Positions 11,761-21,543 of a stretch of 64,000 nt of DNA are shown here, in pieces. A program made the position numbers and the translations under genes. How positions within the stretch are numbered: the stretch's first letter is position 1; each line of letters starts with the position of its first letter. The notes beneath the pieces are model-generated. The model had not been told where the DNA came from. It saw only the letters and a list, made by a program, of their open reading frames with translations, and ran no database searches. The stretch comes from Schistocephalus solidus (taxonomy: Eukaryota > Platyhelminthes > Cestoda > Diphyllobothriidea > Diphyllobothriidae): NCBI GenBank assembly GCA_017591395.1, contig WEDG01004875.1:59741-123740 (forward strand), given 5' to 3'.

Positions 11761-13489
11761 GGGTGCGATATTTATTAAGCATAATGACAGTGATAGTAAT
11801 AGTTATTATATCTACGATAAGGACGACAGTTAACAGGCATTATCAAAAGATATATAGTAAACGTCAAGCAGGTACTGAAAAATAACTCCTTCACGTAAAG
11901 TTGGGTTCTACATGGTTGCGGATTATCGCATGCGGATTATGCGCATGCCCGTGAAGTAAGGACAGGCCAGGACGGGAATAATTGTGTCAAATACAGCGAG
12001 ATTTTGTAGTCTTCATTATTTTCCATGGAATAAGTTCACTCTGCAAGACTAGGATGCAGGGAGGAACACTTATTTATAAGTCGTTGAGGAATCTAATCGC
12101 TCTTTTGCGGTATAAAATGAACAAAATCACGGGAAATAAAGCTAGAAAATGTGAGAACAAACACAAACTCCATCACTCCAAAACATGTTTCTCGTATATC
12201 TTCGGATGAAGCTGGTTGTTCTTTTGTTTGTTCGATTGAGTACCTATAGGTCTACTGTCATGTTTCAGTTCTTTGGTAAATAATGTCACTTTTTACGGCA
12301 AATTATTTCCAACGATCAAAAGGGTAGGCTATCATTTCTTTGAACTTTCCTCTTTGTCCTCTAATGACTAAACTGCATAGATACCCACTATCGCGAGTTT
12401 CCTGCTTACATGGAAACCAAAATTATCACCGGATCATCTTACCTCTCCAAAAATCATGCATCAAACCCAAGGTAATGGGTGATCGTTCGCACCAACTTGC
12501 GAGTTAACAGGAGTCACTGAAGTATAATTTGGGACAGAATATAAAAGAAGTGAATGTTACACGCAACAGGAATTTGATCCTTGTCGCTCAGTTATTTCAC
12601 TCCATTTTTGACGAAAGGTCCAATTTCATTTCTCACATTCGTTGAACACGGACATTTTAGTTTAAGGAAACATTATTGATATAATAAAACCGATTTTTAA
12701 AACAATTATACATTAAGCCGAGAGTAACTCCTCAAATTGAAGCGATTCCTGTGTTGCACTTGAAGTCATTTTATATGGGATTTCTACCATGCACTGGAAA
12801 ATGGCATGCAATCTCAAAAGGTGGTAGCGCATGCCGCCAATTATATAAATGTTTTTATTTTTATTTAAAGTGCCCAGAGAGCACTATCTAAACAAAGCTA
12901 GCACTAAGGTAAAATAATGACAATGCTCTGTGTGAGTGGCAAAACATGCAGCAGAATTTATAAATTTTTATCGTGGATGATTTGTACTTTTAAAACAATA
13001 GACATGGTAACGGATAGGATTTCTATAACTGAAGCTGGCAAGCGATGCACCTTTGTCACTCGATGCGAAGCTTAACAAAAGTACTTGACGAAATGCACGT
13101 TATATTAGCTTCCTAAGTGAAATTAATAAAAGATCTATGGTAGTTTACTCTCACAAACGTTTCTTTACAAGCAGGCAGTGGCAGAGGACGGAGACAAAGT
13201 TCTTAGCTTGACCATTAACTCATTCATCAGTATTTTTCAAGCAGTCTGCATAGTCCAACAATAATCAAGCTATCGAATCCTCCAGGATGACTTTCGACCA
13301 GGTTCCCAGCTGGAATCAATCATTGGCTGACGTTGAGAAAAGAGCTGGGAATCCCACAGAAGGGTATTTAGGTCAACCTTAACGAGAGATGCATTGGAAT
13401 AGATTGATTAAGTGTAAGCCAAGTGCACATCTCTGTAAATGTTACCAAAATAAACTAGATTCTTAACGCCAGATAAGCACGGAAAATCA
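11761..13489. other. AT-rich stretch, no gene; D-like 3' end fragment
   Basis: I see no coding sequence. On the minus strand, about 12845-12935 (TTAGATAGTGCTCTCTGGGC followed by AAATAAAAATAAAAA) resembles the 3' terminus of LINE D at about 28511-28600, suggesting a small D-family remnant. The rest is unassigned. Confidence 0.4.
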
Positions 13490-14101
13490 GGAAAAATATA
13501 TGAAATGTAGATTTTAAAAAGATTTAAACGTATTGATCTCCACATATGGAAATCGTTTGCTAAAGGGGATCCATAGGATGAGTGAGGTTCGGTTAAGACT
13601 AAACGCTATTGTCCGGTGAAAAAGTGACACGTCGCCCTCCATAGTTGACAAGAGAACTGAGCAGGCAGTTTAAAATGAAAACTAAAAATGGGAGATATTA
13701 GCGTTTACTAGGCAACCAAGATGCCTCAAGAAATGTCGTGACATCTGTCGTGGAAAGAGTTATACGTTATCTCAAAGAAGCAAAATCATCGGGTCCGGAC
13801 AATACGTTGGTCAAGCTTTTAAAAGAATTGGCTATATAGCTCTCCAACGACGGACGTATATCTTCAGTTTGTCATTTGGATTAGAGGAACAATGATCCAA
13901 ATGGAAGACAGCGAAGATGCACCCATTATACAAGCGTGGGTCTCGAACATATGTCAAACATTATCGGTAAGTTAGTATATCATGCATTTACTGTAAAATA
14001 ATGAAAAAGTATACTTATGAAGAATAAAACGCAGTTCCTGGAGGAAAATCCCTTACTGCCTGGGCACCAGCATGGCTTCAGTCATAGTTGCTCTTGTATT
14101 C
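13490..14101 (+). pseudogene. LINE C2, RT N-terminal fragment
   Basis: A second, more decayed member of the LINE C family, aligning with about 1640-2530. Conserved stretches include EAKSSGPD and HQHGFSHSCSC, equivalent to EAKSSGLDD and QNGFRQNRSC in C1. It is cut off at 14101, exactly where the right arm of the inverted repeat begins. Stops occur throughout. Confidence 0.65.
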
Positions 14102-14860
14102 CCTTGCTCCACACTATCGCTAAGCTCAGGCAGCATTAGCAATAAACTGGCGTTACAACCTAGCGCTACATTGCTGCTGGACTTTGCACCAGCATGCGAT
14201 GTTGAGGAGGTTGGTTAGTTTGTAAAGCCAAAGAGGAAAGGTTCTAAGAAGACCAAGTCGTGCACAGATTTCGCTCCAGCCTGTCCAAAACCCGGTTCAT
14301 ATGGACCTATCGGACCAAGGGAACTGGTTACAAGTACACACACAGTTGAAAGACCTGAGTTGCAAACGGGCGCTCGATTGAATCGAAACATAATGTTATC
14401 ATATGGAACGTCAGTAATTCCGAAGGAGCGCGTAAAACCTGACTTTGAACTCCTTCAATTGTATGCAAAAACGTTGCTAACGGGTGGCGAGTCCATTCAC
14501 ATTCTCAAAGTTTATAGAATAGGGAAGGCTCTGTCAACACCCGCTTCAAATCCTCGACCAAGACCTCTTAAAATCATCTTGGAAAACGAAGCACAGACAC
14601 AGCTTCTGCTACAGAGAAAATCAACCCTATTGGGTCCGCATCCTGAAGTTTTTTTAACCGGAATATGGGCTGAAAGAGCGAATGAAAATGCGACAGCAAT
14701 TAATAGAACTGGAAACACAAAAGTTCAATGGCGAGGCAAATTTCAAAATAAGGGACGGACAGATAGTTTAAGCGAAAAGAGCATTTGTTTGGCCCAGGCA
14801 GTCACTCTGACAGCCTACCTGTCCCGTTTCAGAGACCGAAATAATGCCCGCTTAAAATAA
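14102..14860 (+). pseudogene. LINE A1 ORF1 relic
   Basis: The open frame 14360-14860 (166 aa) holds ESIHILKVYRIGKAL and NPRPRPLKIILENEAQTQLL, resembling the RNA-binding core of LINE ORF1 proteins. The part upstream (14160-14360) encodes KPKRKGSKKTKSC and TDFAPACPKPGS but is separated by a stop at about 14217. Relative to the left copy a short deletion removes the IINNIPE block near 14395. The N-terminal coiled coil is absent because the arm begins inside ORF1. Confidence 0.7.
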
Positions 14861-14892
14861 TCATCCTCAATGCCAGATATGAGCTTAATAAG

Positions 14893-15500
14893 TTGCCTAT
14901 GCTCCAGACCCTGGTTTACATCCACCGCACTGACATTGTAATAGTTACAGAGACATGGGCAACACCCTGTGTATCTGACTCAGAACTCTCTATTCTAGGC
15001 TACACTTACATTCGGAATGATCGACACGAGGGCCGTGGTGGAGGAAGCTGTATCTATGTTAGGCAACCACATGCATTTCTTCCGTTGGACTATCGCCAAT
15101 TTACCGCGGTAGAAGAGAGCTGTTGTCTCCGAGTTTTTCTAAAAGATAACTACTCTTTACTCGTTGGTAGTATCTTTCGCCCACCCAATGCCAGCGAGGA
15201 TTACGACCTTTGTCTCTCGCAGGCATTTACGCCGCAGCTGACTTAAATCTGAAGTACTGCTTGATTGCAGTAGACTTTAATCTTCCTGAAGTTCATTGGT
15301 TTCCAACTTACGGTCCTGTAAATTTCGAAGAACTTCTAAAGGCCAAAGATATAAGCATGTGGGACAAGGTAGTTGATTTTCCCACCCGAGGATTAAAAAT
15401 ACTTGATCTTATTTTCTTAAGAGGTTGTCAGCCATTGTCAGTGTCACCTTGAGATCCACTTGGGAGTTCTGATCATCCTTTAGTTCTTTCTTCACTAACA
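14893..15500 (+). pseudogene. LINE A1 APE endonuclease
   Basis: Frame 14893-15246 (VIVTETWATPCVSDSEL, then GRGGGSCIYV) and frame 15210-15452 (LKYCLIAVDFNLPEVHW, DLIFLRGCQPLSV) together form an APE domain. A TGA at 15450-15452 precedes GSSDHPLVL, the SDH block. The two frames overlap by 37 bases and require a shift. The same shift occurs in A1' and A2. The domain would nick target DNA for priming. Confidence 0.8.
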
Positions 15501-15510
15501 CTAGAGGCTA

Positions 15511-17690
15511 ATGAAACGTTTTCCAAAAAATATAGCTTTTTTCCGGGATTTCAGATCAGCAAATATGAGGGAATCGATAACGCACCTAAATTCCCCCGAT
15601 TGGACTAACTTCTTTGTATGTTCGGATGTAAATGTTTGTACTGATACTTTTTACCAAGTTCTAGGTCCGCTAATTTCTCGTTTTGTTCCCCGTAAGAAAA
15701 TAATTAATTTCAAGGATGAAGTCTACCTCCCTTTATCATTCCGCCGTAGACTGCGTAGACTCTCCCGTCGTTTTCATCTACAAAACGACATTTCCGTTCT
15801 GCGCTTGATCCAACAAATCTTTGAAGAGGCTAAGAGACTGTCTGACGAAAAACGACTGGCTGATGAGGTTAACTCTGCCGAAAACCCTTCGTTAAATGTT
15901 GCCAAGCTCTATTCACGCACAGTAAAAGCGCAGAGAAAAACGCAGCACCCAATACTGCGAGACGCCTAAGGAAACCCTATAGCTGACGCTAAGATGACGT
16001 CTGATAGCTTCAATGCTTTCTTGTCCAGAACGTTTAGTGAATACATTGTCGCTCCCTTTCCTAACATCCGGGTTTGGACCGCTTACGTCCTCTAAACCAT
16101 TACTTTTTACCCTCTGGGACGTGACCGTAGCCATTCGGCGTTTTCGTTAATCTTACAGTCCTGGACCAGATAGGGTCCCGGCCAGCGTTCTACAGGCGAA
16201 TGCAAACGATATATTTCCATCCTTTCTGTATAAGATATTAAATCTTGAAAGTTAAAGTGAAACGTTCTATATTTTATGGAAGGAATCGTACATGCTGCCT
16301 ATTCCCAAACACGGCCGACCTACGTCATTTGACGACTTTAGGCCAATAATTACACTACCAGCAGTCTCGAAGATCTTGGAGACCTTGATCAAAGACAAGA
16401 TGATGCGTCACCTAACAGAGAATAACCTAATTAATGTGGCTGAGCAGGGGTTTCTCGGAAAAAAGGTTTTGTGACACTAACCAGCTCTCTTTTTTTGATC
16501 ATGTGCTACAATCTTGAGACAGTGGTTTTGCAATTTACACCATTTACTTCGATTTTACGAAGGCTTTTGATCGTGTTGACCATGATCTCCGACTGCTAAA
16601 ACGTGCCTTTTTCGGCATAGGTAACAAGCTTCTGAACTTAATATCCTCCTATTTTAATGCTGGATCACAACGGGTTAAAATTTCTGATGTTTATCTCCAA
16701 CCCCACTCACGTGAGGAGCGGAGTTATTCAGGGCAGCGTACTCGGACCGCTTCTATTTTGCCTGTTTGTCAACGAGGTTCCTGATTGTTTTCAGTATGGT
16801 AGGCCCTTTATGTACGCTGACGATTTAAAAGTTGCCTATCGATATAAACCGGTCGATCGCAAAATCGTGCTTGAGCTCTTAAAAAATGATCTTCAGGCCT
16901 TTGCTCAGTGGTGTCTCACATGGTGCCTTTCACTTTTTTGGCACAAGTGCTCCGTTATGGTTATTGGCGACAACCATCAACCCCACCTAAGCATAGACGG
17001 TCACGACCTTAATGTGCCCGGAGTTATAAAGGATCTGGGCACATCATATTTAAGTAATCTTCATCTGTCAGAGCACTGTGCTCTGATTGTCTTGAAAGCA
17101 CGCCAAACTACTGGGTATAATCTCAGAAATTTTAAAACCATCAACATTATAACCAGCCTCTATAAAATTTATGTGAGGCCTAGTCTGGAATACTGCTCGT
17201 TTCTATTAAGCATTCTTCACGCTTGTGAACGAACGAAGATGGAATCAGTCCAGCACTTCCTTACAAAAAGAGTTTTCTATTCAGAACACCGAAACCTCTC
17301 CTACCAATAACGCTGTGAGCTTACAAGCCTTGACCCGTTGTGGCTTCGCCGATTACAGAAGGGACTATTTTTACTGTTTAAACATTTTAAACATTTGTAC
17401 ATTTTACCCCCTTACATCTCTTAGGCAGCTCGACCACTCTCGGCGCACCAGTCATCGAGATGTATTTTTATTGCTTCCTTTGGTACGCAAAGTTAGATAC
17501 CGACAGATTTTTTGGTAAACGCTCTAGTTATCACGAATAAGCTACCTAGACGTATCAAAATTCAGCAAAGCTATCCCTTGTTTACGAGAGCTGTCACTAG
17601 TTTTCTACATTCAGGACACCTTCCAAAACTTTTGGGTGCTGACTCTGTGGAAGCTCTCCTCGGTTCTGATGGCGTTCACGGACTCTGAAT
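15511..17690 (+). pseudogene. LINE A1 linker and reverse transcriptase
   Basis: The linker 15511-15969 (152 aa, ending at TAA) is followed by RT parts: 16292-16474 (RPTSFDDFRPIITLPAVSK), FDFTKAFDRVDHDL at about 16545, then 16657-17310 (217 aa) with VIQGSVLGPLLFCL and the YADD box at 16813-16824. The C-terminal part (SRRTSHRDVFLLLPL) is at 17430-17520. Lesions are a TAA at about 15969, an extra A near 16460, a TGA after HVLQS at about 16517 and frameshifts near 16650 and 17300. The catalytic residues themselves are intact. Confidence 0.85.
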
Positions 17691-18019
17691 CCTGTGCCGG
17701 ACTTCATGCTGAGGGCAATATTGCTGGCTCTGCAGACTCAATCGGCTTATTTCTCTGTCAACAGCGAACAGCCGCTCAGCGACATACCTGATGGTGCAGA
17801 ATACTGGATCCATAACACTGAATGGCGAAGTTCTTTAGCGGGCACCTGTGTCAACGCTTCCGTGTCCTGAACTTTAATTACTCAAAAAGCAGCAGTTTTT
17901 CTCCTGGAAACACCTGAAACAACGATCAGGAGTTTTTTTTTACTGTCAGCTTGACCCTCTTCTGTATATATTTTTTTGACCTTCCCTGTAAACTGGCAAT
18001 AAATAAATAAATAAATTAA
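17691..18019 (+). other. LINE A1 3' UTR and (AATA)n tail
   Basis: Non-coding 3' region conserved in A1', A2 and A3. Landmarks are GAACTTTAATTACTC, a run of eight or more T after GATCAGGAG, CTTCCCTGTAAACTGGC and the terminal AATAAATAAATAAAT. The same tail appears in reverse at about 6341-6360 and 29924-29955. The tail length is short and variable. Confidence 0.75.
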
Positions 18020-18781
18020 AGGACTGAGGTGTCGTTTTGTAGATGAAAACGACATGAGGAGTCTACGTAGTCTCAGGCGGAAAGATAAAGGGAGGTAGAC
18101 TTAATCCTCAACACTAATTATTAACTTACGGGGAACAAAACGAGAAATGAGTGGACCAAGAACTTGGTGCAATGTATCAATACAAACATTCACATCCAAA
18201 CATAGAACGAAGTTATTCCAATCACGGGAATTAAGATGTGCTAGCTATTCCCTCATATTTGCTGATCGGAAATCACGGAAGAAACTATATTTTTGGAAAA
18301 CGCTACATTAGCCTCGAGTTCTAGTGTAGAAAAACTATGGCATGGTCAGAACTCCCAAGTGGGTCTATGGGTGACAATGACAGTTGCTAAAAACCTATAC
18401 AGAACATAAGATCAAGTATGTTTGATCCTCAGGTGGGAAAATCAACTACCTGGTCCCGCATGCTAATATCTATGGCCTCAAGTAAATCTTCAAACATTTT
18501 AGGACCATAAAATGGAAACCAATGAACTTAAGGAAGATTAAAGTCTACTGCAATCAAGCAGTACTTCAGATTTAAGTCAGCTGCGGCGTAAATGCCTGCG
18601 AGAGACAAGGAACATAATTCTCGCTGGCGTTGGAAGGGCGTAAGAAACAACCAACGAGTAAAGAGTAGTTATCCTATTAGAACAACTTGGAGCCAAACAG
18701 CTCTCGTCTACGCGGTAAATTTGTAAATAATTAAACGTCAGAACCGTAAGGCGTTGCGTAACATAGATACAGCTTCCTCCG
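18020..18781 (-). pseudogene. LINE A2 (right copy), inverted 5' segment
   Basis: Minus-strand APE-to-linker sequence matching 15040-15800 of A1, inserted directly at the A1 tail. It is the mirror of 5582-6340. It carries VDFNLP-like and DLIFC-like blocks with several stops. Its orientation is opposite to the remainder of A2, which starts at 18782. Confidence 0.75.
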
Positions 18782-19609
18782 CCATGACCCCATATCTGAC
18801 GCTTAGTTGATGGCTGGTTGCTCCAATAATTTCTTTGCTAAAACTTTTAGTGAACATTCTGTTAGTCCCATTTAGAATATCAGGGTTTGAACTGGTAATG
18901 TCCTTGAAACCATAACTTTTAACCTCTGGGACGTAACCGTAGCCATTCGGCATTTTCGTCAATCTTACAGTCCTGGATCAGACAGCGTCCTAGTCAGCGT
19001 TCTAAAGGCAGATGCAAATGATATATTTCCATCCCTTCGGTATTTGATATTAACTCTTGCTCTTGAAAGCGAAACCTTCACTATTTTACGGAAGGAATCG
19101 AACATTCTGCTTCCACCTAAACACGGCTGACCTACGTCATTTACGACTCTAGGCCAATAAATACACTGTCAGCAACCTCGCAGATCTTGGAGACCTTGAT
19201 CAAAGACAAGCTGATTCGTCACCTAACAGAGAATAAACTATATAATGCGGATCAGCATAAGTTCTTCTAAAAAGGGCTTGCGATGCCTGCCATCTCTCTT
19301 TTTTTGATCATGTGCTCCAATATAGGTATAGTGGTTTTGCAATTTACACCACTTATTTCGACTTCACGAAGGCTTTTGATCGTGCTGACCATGATCTCCT
19401 CCTGCTGAAACTTGCCTCCTTCGGCATAGGTCACAAGCTTCTGGACTGAGTATCCTCCTTTTGTAATACTCGCACATAACGCATTAAAATTGCCTATGTT
19501 ATCTCCAACCTCACGCATCGGCTGAGTGGAGTTATTGAGGGTAGCGTGGGTGGCCCACTTCTATTTTGCCTTTTTTTCAATGATGTTCCTGATTCTTTTC
19601 AGTATTGTA
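18782..19609 (+). pseudogene. LINE A2 (right copy), RT N-terminal part
   Basis: Plus-strand LINE A sequence from the late linker to the RT block before YADD, ending at NDVPDSFQY at about 19607. FDFTKAFDRADHDL lies near 19360 and VIEGSVGGPLLFCL near 19530. It has VLQYRYSGFAIYT where A1 has a TGA. The minus-strand frames at 18738-18962 and 19267-19518 are shadows. Multiple stops make it non-functional. Confidence 0.75.
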
Positions 19610-20502
19610 TGTTGTATATTTTGAAGGGTTACAGACATTGTGCTCGATGACCTTATAAATTTTAAACTATCATGGCATGTGTACAGTCAATACAAAAAAC
19701 TTGTGTTTATTTAAAAAAATTGAGTAAAAGCAAAACATAACTTCAAATGCGTGTTCACAGCTATAGGCGAAACATTGTGGAAGAAAAGTAGAAAACGAAA
19801 CATTTTAAAAAGCTGGTTTTAAGTAATCATGTTGTGAGAGTCGTCTTGCGTCAAATATTATGCCATCAAGCCTTCTTTTAAAATCAGAAATGCTGTCAGA
19901 GGTAACCTTCTCTTTTTCTAACGGATTCCAAACTCGTACCACTCGTTGGCTGAAAAAAACGTTCTCAGATTCAATCGCGTACGTTCGCTATATACCTTGT
20001 AAGGATGACCACGCAGATGAGTTGTGCAGGCAAACTTGAAAAAATCCTCCGCTCTCAGGGAGGAATCATGGCCCCGGATAGTCCGGAATGTCCAGAGCAG
20101 GCTACACCGTAAGTGCCTGCAGGAAAGAGGAAATAAGTCAAGCTTTTTCTGTCTGTCTTTTTACGGTAAAGTCTTAAAAACGTCGAACATCTCCGTTGCT
20201 CTCCGTTGCACCTGTTCGAGGAGGTCAACATCTTTCTCCATCCACGGTATCCAGGCTGGTATTCCGTAATCTAAGTGCAGTCTCACGAAGATGTCATAGG
20301 CTTTTCCGAAGAGATAAGGGGAGAATATTTAAAACGCACGTCGGATCCAATGCAGTGTACATTCTGCCTTCTGGACTGCTTTCTTACAGTGTTCTGAGGG
20401 CATCAAATTTGCAGTTGTCCACATGCCCAGATCGTTGTGTGTTTCTATCTCTTTTAATATAGTGTCATTAATAAAGAACTGGTGTTTCAGAGATACTTTG
20501 AC
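19610..20502 (-). mobile_element. LINE B (right copy), nested in A2
   Basis: Mirror of 3861-4755. On the minus strand it encodes the C-terminal part of a CR1-like RT protein (LGMWTTANLMPSEHC, TTHLRGHPYKV-type block) and a 3' UTR ending in the ATATACA-type tail at about 19610-19630. It splits the A2 RT between FQY and GRPFMYADD. The open frames at 20024-20269 and 20196-20462 on the plus strand are shadows. Confidence 0.75.
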
Positions 20503-21470
20503 TATGGTAGGCCCTTTATGTACGCTGACGATTGAAAAGTTGTCTTTCGTTATAAACCGACCGATCGCAACGTCATGCTTGATCTCTTTAGAACGGATCT
20601 TCAGGCCTTCGCTCAGTGATGTCGCACATGGCGCCTTTCGCTTTCTTGGCACAAGTGCTCCGTTATGGTTATTGGCGACAACCATCAGCAGCATCTAAGC
20701 ATACACGGTCACGACCTTAATATGCCCGGACTATAAAATGATCTGGGCACATCATATTCCAGTAGTCTTTATCTGTCAGAGCACTGCGCCCTGATTGTCT
20801 CGACAGCACGCCAAGTTACTGGGTTTTTTCGGAGAAATTTCAAAACTGACAATATTAGAACCAGCCTCTATAAAATATATGTCAGGCCTAGTCTGGAATA
20901 CTGCTTTTTTCTATTTAGCCTTCTGCACGCTAGGGAGTGAAAGAAGATTGAATCAGTCTAGCACTTCTTTACTAAAAGCGTTTTCTCTTCAGAACACTGA
21001 AAGCTGTCTTACCAAAAACGGTGTGAGTTTACAAGCCTCAACCCGTTGTGGCTTCGTAGATTACAGAAGAGACTATGCTTACTGTTTTTAACTTTTAAGC
21101 CGTTGTACCTTTAACCCCTTTCCTACTCTAAGGCAGCTCTATCACTCTTGGCGCACCAGTCATCGAGATGTATTTTTATTTCCTCCTCTGGCACGCAATG
21201 TTAGATACCGTCAGTATTTTTTGGTAAACACTCTAGCAATCTGGAATGAGCTTGCCAGAAGCATTAAAATTCAGCAAAGATATCCTTTGTTTACTAAAGC
21301 TGTCACTAGTTTTCTACATGCAGGACACCTTCCACGAATTTTGGATGTTGACTTTCTGATGGTGTTCATGAACTCTGAATCCTGCGCTGAGGGCAATATT
21401 GCTGGCTCTGCAGTTAGCAATCCGCTTATTTCTCAGAAGACAGCGAGCAGCCGTTCGCCGACAAACCTGC
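20503..21470 (+). pseudogene. LINE A2 (right copy), RT C-terminal half and 3' UTR
   Basis: Continues A2 after nested LINE B. YADD lies at 20521-20532 and is followed by a stop two codons later. Then come LYKIYVRPSLEYC at about 20865-20905, the basic C-terminal region and 3' UTR sequence (CTGCGCTGAGGGCAATATTG) to 21470. Sequence homologous to the array at 24.6-25.9 kb, inverted, takes over at 21471. Confidence 0.8.
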
Positions 21471-21543
21471 ATCGCAGCCTGACTCTCAGACCACTAGTCA
21501 GCCACTCCACACAACACACATTGGACTAACTGCGAGGCCTGCG
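21471..21543 (-). repeat. Inverted partial copy of the 25.3-kb array sequence
   Basis: The reverse complement closely matches about 25290-25362, including CTCGCAGTTAGTCCAATGTG and GGTCTGAGAGTCAGGCTGCG. It lies between the end of LINE A2 and the first RT codon of the zinc-finger element. The element is thus bracketed by opposite-orientation copies of the same repeat. Confidence 0.75.

Larger units (their letters stand above)
14102..18019 (+). mobile_element. LINE A1 (right copy), 5'-truncated CR1-like retrotransposon
   Basis: Plus-strand LINE with ORF1 (14102-14860), APE (14893-15500), linker and RT (15511-17690), 3' UTR and an (AATA)n tail at about 17992-18016. The tail with short tandem repeats is typical of CR1-like elements. 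Inactivating changes are present in all ORFs. LINE A2 begins directly after the tail. Confidence 0.85.
14102..21470. repeat. Right arm of the 7.4-kb inverted repeat
   Basis: Reverse complement of 2871-10266. Inner boundary: LINE A1 ORF1 sequence begins at 14102 directly after LINE C2, whereas the left arm continues further into ORF1. Outer boundary: LINE A2 3' UTR sequence ends at 21470 and array sequence begins, whereas the left arm continues about 115 bases further into A2. Neither boundary coincides with an element end, so the event that made the repeat was independent of the LINE insertions. Confidence 0.9.
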
